From Owenia fusiformis (Eukaryota > Annelida > Polychaeta > Sabellida > Oweniidae): a stretch of 64,000 bases of DNA. The notes beneath the pieces are model-generated. The model searched no databases and was not told the origin of the DNA. It worked only from the letters and a program-made list of their open reading frames with translations. The position numbers and the translations under genes are program-made. The stretch lies in assembly GCA_903813345.2 (NCBI GenBank), contig CAIIXF020000007.1:19021564-19085563 (forward strand), given 5' to 3'. This document shows positions 57,575-64,000 of this stretch, piece after piece; positions within the stretch are counted from its first letter, which is position 1, and every line of letters begins with the position of its first letter.

Positions 57575-57975
57575 TATGGGATACTAAAGTGAAGAAAATG
57601 GATGATTGTCATGGTATTTTGGTAATTATATAAAACAATGTTTTTTTTAAAATTTTGTGTAATCTAACTTACAAAACAAAAAAAACAAAGAATTTTCAAT
57701 ATCATGTAACTCTGCCAAAGCAGGTTCATTATAAAAGCTGATATTGCGTCCAATATGAATACAAAAAAAGAGTAACTTGTACAATACCTGTTACTTGATA
57801 TGGTATAAAGTGGTACATGTATATCAAATAGCTTGCAAAGTAGGGAGGGGTACATTTACAGTAATTATGAGTAGAAAGGTTCAACAACTTACTGTAGATT
57901 CCCTTTTCTGAAATGTCAGACCTATTGAATAAGTTTTATACTTATGGGTTTCTACTGGTAGCTAGACAGATATTT

Positions 57976-58805
57976 ATAGGATATCCTATGATTTTGAGGA
58001 ATATCATTTTTATCTTCGAGGTAATATTGATATCTGCACGAGAGAGCAAAGCGAACAAGTGCAATATCAATATCACCGAGTAAATTAAAAAATGATATTC
58101 TGAACAAAATCATAGGATGTTCTTATTATCCTACACTTAATACAAGGAGTGTAATAAATGTATAAAATCATTGCAAAATGAATTCCATGCCAAATAGAGT
58201 AAATTTGGCGGGAAATCAACAAGCAGAGTATATCGTCACAATATCCTCCGCATATTGGGTTTTCCGGAGTATATCATCACGGTATCCTCCGCCCGGAGTA
58301 TATGATCACTATATCCTCCGTATATTCATTTAGTCAATGGATATCAAGTTTATTTTTTAATGTTATACATTTAGTACACTAAGTGTAGGATAATATATTT
58401 TATTCCATAGTTAGCATGATATTCACAGGATAACATGTCAAAATAAAAATGGTATTTTTGTAATCAGTGGTAAAATATGATATTTTTGACAAATTTTCAC
58501 TTAACCATAGCATACGGTGTTTTAGCCATGACATATGGCGCCGTATGCTATGAATTGTGGATTTTTGCTACTTCAAACTCAAAACGAGGCTAAGTGTCAA
58601 TATCGCCGGATCATTTGGAAAATTCGTTTTAAATCACTCAATTTCCAACGATTCTGATGATGACTTAAACCTATGGAATAAAAAGAACATCCTATGGTTT
58701 ACTCGTGGATATTGATACTCGTATATATTGATACGCTCGCTCGTGCAGATATCATATCCATTCGTGGATAAAAATCATATCACTCATAAATCATAGGATA
58801 TCCTC
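57976..58805. mobile_element. foldback element with GGATATCC ends and internal 28-bp palindromes
   Basis: The left arm AGGATATCCTATGATTTTGA is mirrored at the right end by TAAATCATAGGATATCCT. The inner pairings ATATCTGCACGAGAGAGC and GCTCGTGCAGATATCATAT are also preserved, giving arms of about 80 bp. Between them lie three 28-bp palindromic units (58223-58320) and a 12-bp-stem hairpin CATAGCATACGG / CCGTATGCTATG (58506-58517, 58541-58552). Confidence 0.7.
58223..58320. repeat. three 28-bp palindromic units CCGGAGTATATGATCACTAT ATCCTCCG
   Basis: The units at 58223-58250, 58264-58291 and 58293-58320 differ at a few central positions (CGTCACA, CATCACG, GATCACT). Each is near-palindromic around TGATCA with GGAG/CTCC outer arms. 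Confidence 0.8.
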
Positions 58806-58907
58806 TATATACATGTATGTATCTTTAAGAAGCATAGATATATTCAATGTCAACTGACTGAGACCTCTCCTTAAAAATTAAACTTCACATTTCAACTTCT
58901 ATAACTA

Positions 58908-59226
58908 GAACACCTTAGACTACCTCCCAAGAGGAACACTGTAGATGTACCAAAGGTGTTTCACTGAGATAGGTTTTACTGTATCAGCAAAAGTAAGTAG
59001 CTGACCTAATGTTGAATGAACCTTTATAAGTAGAACACCTCCCAAGATGAACACTGTATGTGTACCAAAGGTGTTTTACTGAAATAGGTTTTAGTGTATC
59101 TCCAAAAGCAAGTAACTGACCTAATGTTGAATGAACCTCTATAAATAGAACACTTCCATAGTGGAACACTTTTTAAAGGTAACAAAGGTGTTCTACTGAG
59201 ATAGGTTTTACTGTATCTGCAAAAAC
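58908..59226 (+). repeat. tandem repeat of about 120 bp, 2.6 copies
   Basis: Units begin at about 58908, 59034 and 59149, sharing CCAAAGGTGTTTCACTGAGA, TAGGTTTTACTGTATC and CTGACCTAATGTTGAATGAA. Similar wording (ACAGGTTTTACTCTGT, GTTCAGTGTTGG) recurs at 63403-63580 and 29372-29460, so this is part of a dispersed repeat family. Confidence 0.8.
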
Positions 59227-60671
59227 TCAATGTTATATAAGAAATAATTAAACTTGACATTGATATTCTTATGCAGATGTCCATGGTTAATTACCCCACT
59301 AATTAAAGATTGATTCTCAAGTCTCATTATGCAATTAGTATATCATGATCAGTTACAAGCACTCGGGGGGGGGGGGGGGGATAATACCCTATACAAGAAA
59401 TTGACTTCATATTCACTCTCAAACCAGAAATAATTCCTCGATTTAACCTTGATCAGAAAATGTAGTCAGAAATTCACTGCATTACATTTCTGGCTGATTA
59501 AATATCTCACATATAAAAGCCATGGAGTCATTTGAATGATTAAGACCTTCATCAGCATCAAAATGGTATAATAACTTGTAGCAATCAACAATTTGTAGCA
59601 GTTGCAAGATGTGTGGGAAGATGATAGGATTCATGGTAGCAATATTCAGTCCCTCTCTATGAAACACAATCATGTGAGAGATCTCCAGAAATAATAAGGC
59701 TGAGGTAACTACAATGGTAATTCATAGCTTTTTTAGTCCCTCACAGTTAACATAAGATTCTACTTATTTACAGTTCAAAATGTGGCACAGCAAGTAATCC
59801 ACCCAAGTGGTTCAACATGACCTAAACTTATAAACATGATCTTGATAGGATTAGATTAGCAATGTTGTATTTGATAGACAACATTATATAATACCCATGT
59901 ATTGACCTTTTAGTTACTATGATAACATATTGTTGATTAATGTGATGTAGGAAGCAAGTGTAAAGATGTTATTGCATCTAAAACATATGATTGTACCTTG
60001 ACCTCCAACAATTCTATAGTCAAGGAGATTGTTATATTAAAACTTTCACTTGAATTGTCTAAATTGTTGTCTAAATTGTTTAATATGTTTATAGTCTCCT
60101 ATCAAGTCTCTGCCCCCCCCCCCTAAATCTATATCAATTTAACCATAATAGAAGATGGTAGGAGAGTTCTAGGGGCTTGGTTCAAAACTAACTTGTTTAT
60201 CACCTTAAACTGAAAATAACCATGTTTTGCTCAGAACCTTTATCAACAGGGTGAAAATCTAATTTCATCCTAAGAATGCACTAAATGCTCCAAAACTGAT
60301 GAGATAACTGATACAAACAATTATTTTGCATTATAAATTAACGTTTAATATGAAAATAACATAAACTGCCAAAAACATGTTAAAAGTTAATATTTAAAGT
60401 CAATCAAACATTATTTCTAAGTTAATACAATCAGTTACCTAACTCTGCCTATACCAAATGCCATTCATCAAAAAATAAATTGATGTTACCACATCATGTC
60501 ATAAAATGGCTATGAGTAAGATTCTTTTTAATGTCAAATGATCCTCAGCTGCATGCAAGAACAAACTAAACCAACATTTCTAACACATGAACATGATCGC
60601 GTCAATGCCGTTTTTCTAATTTTTAGTCGATAACATAAAAGGGTTGGACAGATAAATGAAAAATAACTTAC

Positions 60672-60960
60672 GTCCACGGGACACAAAGATTTTAAACACT
60701 GTCAAGGTAACATTCAATGCGCGCGGGAAAGGAGTGACGAAACATGATTTTCATCACAGGCCAAGAGAAACATTCTACTTTTCCCTTGGCCTATGAGGGG
60801 AAAGCAAAAATCAAGACAGGAAATTATAACTAATATGAACATGAGAAAAACTTCAAAACTCGAGCAACTTGGAATACTGAGGTAACTTCGAAAACCAAAC
60901 GGAAACTTAAAACACTTGGGTAACTTAGGAAATTTTGAATACAAACTACTGTAGATGCAA
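60672..60960 (-). promoter_or_regulatory. candidate 5' untranslated first exon and promoter of the HDAC gene
   Basis: On the minus strand a strong donor, GGAC|GTAAGT, sits at 60672. Upstream (higher coordinates) is a locally CpG-containing stretch, including CTTTCCCGCGCGC (E2F-like TTTCCCGC, about 60722-60732) and a near-palindrome GGCCAAG...CTTGGCC at 60761-60793. Spliced to the exon at 43098, the frame stays open to a TGA with no ATG, as expected of a 5' UTR. The transcription start is not visible. Confidence 0.35.
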
Positions 60961-61224
60961 AACAGACTTAAAGCTCATTCATCATATTGTGAGATTATTA
61001 CAGACAGTAATAAAGCACCTGAGTTAACACATAGCCTTGGCATACCCTGGATATAACATATATATATAACTCTGAACCAAATATAGCTTAGAAAAGTTAT
61101 TCCAAGCTTACCTTACCCATGTGATACATATTATTAAGCTAGTATAAGTAAATGTTCAGTTTTCTCATATAAAACCATGAAAGTATTTTTGCTTAAATCT
61201 ACTTTCCATCAAAATCAAATGCTT

Positions 61225-61507
61225 CAAAAATATACAAGGTCCTGGTCATCAGGGTATATGTACTAGGCCCCAATCATCAGGGTATATATACTAGGTCCTG
61301 ATCGTCAGAGTATATGTCCAAGGTCCTGATTGTCAGGGTATCAGGCCCTGATCATCAGGGTATATGTACCAGGTACCAGGTCCTGATCATCAGGATATAT
61401 ATACTAGGTCCTGATCATCAGGGTATATGTATTAGGTCCTGGTCATCAGGGTATATGTAATAGCCCCAAATCATCAGGGCATATGTACTAGGTCCTGGTC
61501 ATTAAGG
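61225..61507 (+). repeat. 28-bp minisatellite AGGTCCTGATCATCAGGGTA TATGTACT
   Basis: About ten units with internal variants and two shortened ones (61338-61380). Each unit contains CTGATCATCAG, a small palindrome. Confidence 0.9.
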
Positions 61508-63402
61508 TAGACAAAAGTTGATTATGTTAAAGTTTAATTGGCTGACAGAAAGTAGGTATTAAGTCAAAATTCTTTCCATCGCATGCATCATGTATTAGGT
61601 GATATCTGTAGCGGTTTTGAAGAAAACTGCCAGTCCACCAGACATACAGACAAATGAACCAACAGACTTGCCTAGGTTGACAACATGGCCTAACATTTTG
61701 TGTTGGGAACATAAGTATCAAATTAAATATATATCTAAGAATTGATTCAATGATATATACCTACCAAACTGTAATTTTTGCCTTTTTACTCCATCACACA
61801 GCAATATGAAGTGCTCCATTAATATTAAATTGATCTTCAGATTTTGACCTCAATTGAGTTCAAATGAAGTTTTGAAATTTAATCTTTTTTAATATTTATC
61901 ACAGTATTAACAATCAATATCAAACTCTTATCTTATTACTCAAAAGTATATATACCCCTATCCTTCGAAGTATTTCCACGTAGTGAGGATATAAATGCAC
62001 AGAACATATAAAAAATGGCTTTTTTATTTTCATCAAATGCTTATTTATAGACTCATCAAGAGACAAGTAAACATAAATGTATGTCTAACATAATGTTATT
62101 TGAATATGTATCTAGTCTAAATTTACATCAATCAACATGATAGATATTAATAGAAGCTCATCCAAAATTATCTCAGTTAAAACAACCCTTGTAACATATG
62201 GTGCTAGTATCACATGTCACTCGTAAATCAACTAATAACTGTAAAAATCAAACATATATAAGAGCAATACATTAAAATTATATATGGAAAAATATTGACT
62301 GTCAATTTTCAAATAGTTGGGACAATTTTAGCAAAAAGAGCAAGATTTTTTTAATAATAGTGACAATTCTTGAACATGACATCAACACTATTTTCATAAT
62401 GATAGTCATATAATATTGATAATATGATTAATATACCACTTTATAAATTTCTATAGACATTTATCTCTCTAGTACCACAAACATAGAACAATTACATATG
62501 AGGAGCATTATAACATGAGTTACATGTTCAGACTGACTGAAAAGACAATGCTATATACCTTTCTAAAGATTAGGTAATATACCCTTCCTAGAACTATAAT
62601 TTACAATCTTGATAGATTATCTATGAAACAATCCTTATTTTCTGAAAATATTATATTAACTCAGCAAGATGCCTGAGAAGTTTCAAAATCTAAGAGATGT
62701 CATACAGAATTTAAAATCAGATAACATCAATGACAAGACAAGTTTATATTAAAGTTTAGTTTATTGGAGGTGTTCAATATTGTTATGATTCTTAAAAAAT
62801 GTTGATATAATTTAAGGTTATAGTTGAGTTTGAACCCCTTTAGTTTTAAATCTCCATATAGACTGAAATTACTTTGAGGAAACTACTTTGGCCTAGACCT
62901 GAGAAGGCTCTTAGAGATTCTATAAATAGCTGACACTTACATAGAGAGAATGCTACCATCTGTGATTCTATCTAGTCTATTCTACAAACCATAGCCTTCG
63001 CCACTTGCAATAAGTGCACACTTTGAGAAAAACATACAAACCTGTCTTAGACCCTTATCAATGTAATGGCTATAAATATTGTTGTATCCCCAAGAAAATA
63101 GGTTAGAATTCTAGAAACTGGCTGTTTGGTGAAATATGACTATTAGAAATGGTAAGACAGATGGAGAATTGGAATTTTCAATGATTCTGGTTTAGCTTTC
63201 TTGATAAGTTCAACATTTGGTAAGAAATGGTACAGTTATGTCAGCATAATAAGGAAGCTTTGCAACCACCCAGTAAAGTATCAATTAAATTAAATGTCAA
63301 ATACCATGTTACTCAAAGCTATCAAAAAGAACTGACTCTGATTGATTAAAATAAAGTTTACATCAGAAGAGCTTGAAGTATAAAGGACTCTTAGGAACAA
63401 AT

Positions 63403-63580
63403 ACAGTGAAACCTGTATACTGAACATCTTTTTGCCGAGAAAAAATGTTCAGTGTTGGTAGATGTTCACTACAGAGGGGGTGATTTATACAGAGGTCAGA
63501 AGAGCATGTATTGTAGAAGGGTGTCTACTAGACAGGTGTTCATGAGAGAGAGGTGATCACTAAGACAGGTTTTACTCTGT
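63403..63580 (+). repeat. dispersed repeat fragment GTTCAGTGTTGGTAGATGTT
   Basis: It shares GAAACCTGTATACTGAACAT and TTCAGTGTTGGTAGATGTTC ACTACAGAG with 29372-29460, and its 3' part resembles the 58.9-kb tandem unit. Confidence 0.65.
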
Positions 63581-64000
63581 TCAACATACCAACATCCCAC
63601 TTTTGAGATATATAGTATATCAACTAAAAGATGATATTAAAGAATAAGTGAAAATGTCAATTTTTGACAGATTCAAAATTCATATTAAGAATGTACAATA
63701 TTGGGAATGATTTTCCATTTTATGCAATAAGCTAAACTTTATCCATTATAAAATATTACCTTGATCCATGAGGTAAGGCCTGGTTTAACAGTTTGTAGGA
63801 CTGTTAATAAAGTGTCCAGAAGTTGGGTTACATATGTAAGTTGATCTGAATCACGTCATCATCTCATTTGATAGTCAAAATACACCTGATAATCCAACTT
63901 GTCCATGTCTAAGTATATTGAATAATAAGATAATTTAATCTTAAGCCACTATATTTCAAAAGAACTGGTAACAAAAAGTATTATGAGGCTCAAAACATCA

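Larger units (their letters stand above)
43099..60671 (-). other. HDAC intron 1 or 5' flank, repeat-rich, no gene seen
   Basis: About 17.6 kb with no recognisable coding exon. Open frames of 60-97 aa scattered here (for example 46364-46603, 50373-50600, 54354-54623) show no domains. Apart from the mobile elements listed separately, it is plain AT-rich DNA. Confidence 0.55.
60961..64000. other. 5' flank, no gene seen
   Basis: AT-rich sequence with a minisatellite (61225-61507) and a dispersed repeat copy near 63403-63580. I see no coding exon or RNA gene. Confidence 0.5.

Noticed and set aside
61225-61507. regular 28-bp repeats resembling a CRISPR array
   Set aside because: Units are directly adjacent with no unique spacers and the genome is eukaryotic; it is a minisatellite.

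Overview
The window is metazoan nuclear DNA: about one third G+C, spliceosomal GT-AG introns, and dense short DNA transposons, foldback elements and minisatellites. A single class IIa histone deacetylase that keeps the invertebrate catalytic Tyr, frequent ACATGT-type words and the repeat content suggest a mollusc-like lophotrochozoan, possibly a bivalve. The species cannot be fixed from this sequence.

The main gene is a class IIa histone deacetylase (HDAC4/5/7/9 type) on the minus strand. I rebuilt it exon by exon from position 43098 down to 13370. Eighteen constitutive coding-exon candidates plus one 87-bp cassette candidate all have matching splice phases and AG/GT borders. They give a protein of about 1,043 aa, or 1,072 aa with the cassette. 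It has a Gln-rich N-terminal helix, a MEF2-binding helix, a basic NLS, three 14-3-3-type phosphosites, the zinc-dependent deacetylase domain and a C-terminal PMEE tail. A possible non-coding first exon ends at 60672, which would make intron 1 about 17.6 kb. The window beyond that holds no recognisable gene.

Layout. 1-3.1 kb: intergenic, with a hairpin MITE and a 1.3-kb foldback element. 3.2-4.9 kb: an intronless ten-finger C2H2 gene (minus strand) whose C-terminus is a 17-residue minisatellite repeat cut short by a 7-bp deletion. 5.5-7.8 kb: nested foldbacks and MITEs. 7.9-9.4 kb: a decayed LINE reverse transcriptase (minus strand). 9.7-10.1 kb: a 40-bp minisatellite. 10.1-13.4 kb: AT-rich DNA including the deacetylase 3' UTR. 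13.4-43.1 kb: the deacetylase exons. 43-64 kb: its intron 1 and 5' flank, containing a mariner element with about 208-bp terminal repeats, further MITEs, foldbacks and minisatellites.

The deacetylase and the zinc-finger gene lie on the same strand about 8.5 kb apart, and nothing shows that they work together. The most unusual signals are a dispersed element carrying 13 AGGTCA nuclear-receptor half-sites, the undescribed-looking cassette exon, two promoter-like clusters inside deacetylase introns, the long-TIR mariner, and a triplet of 28-bp palindromes inside a foldback element.
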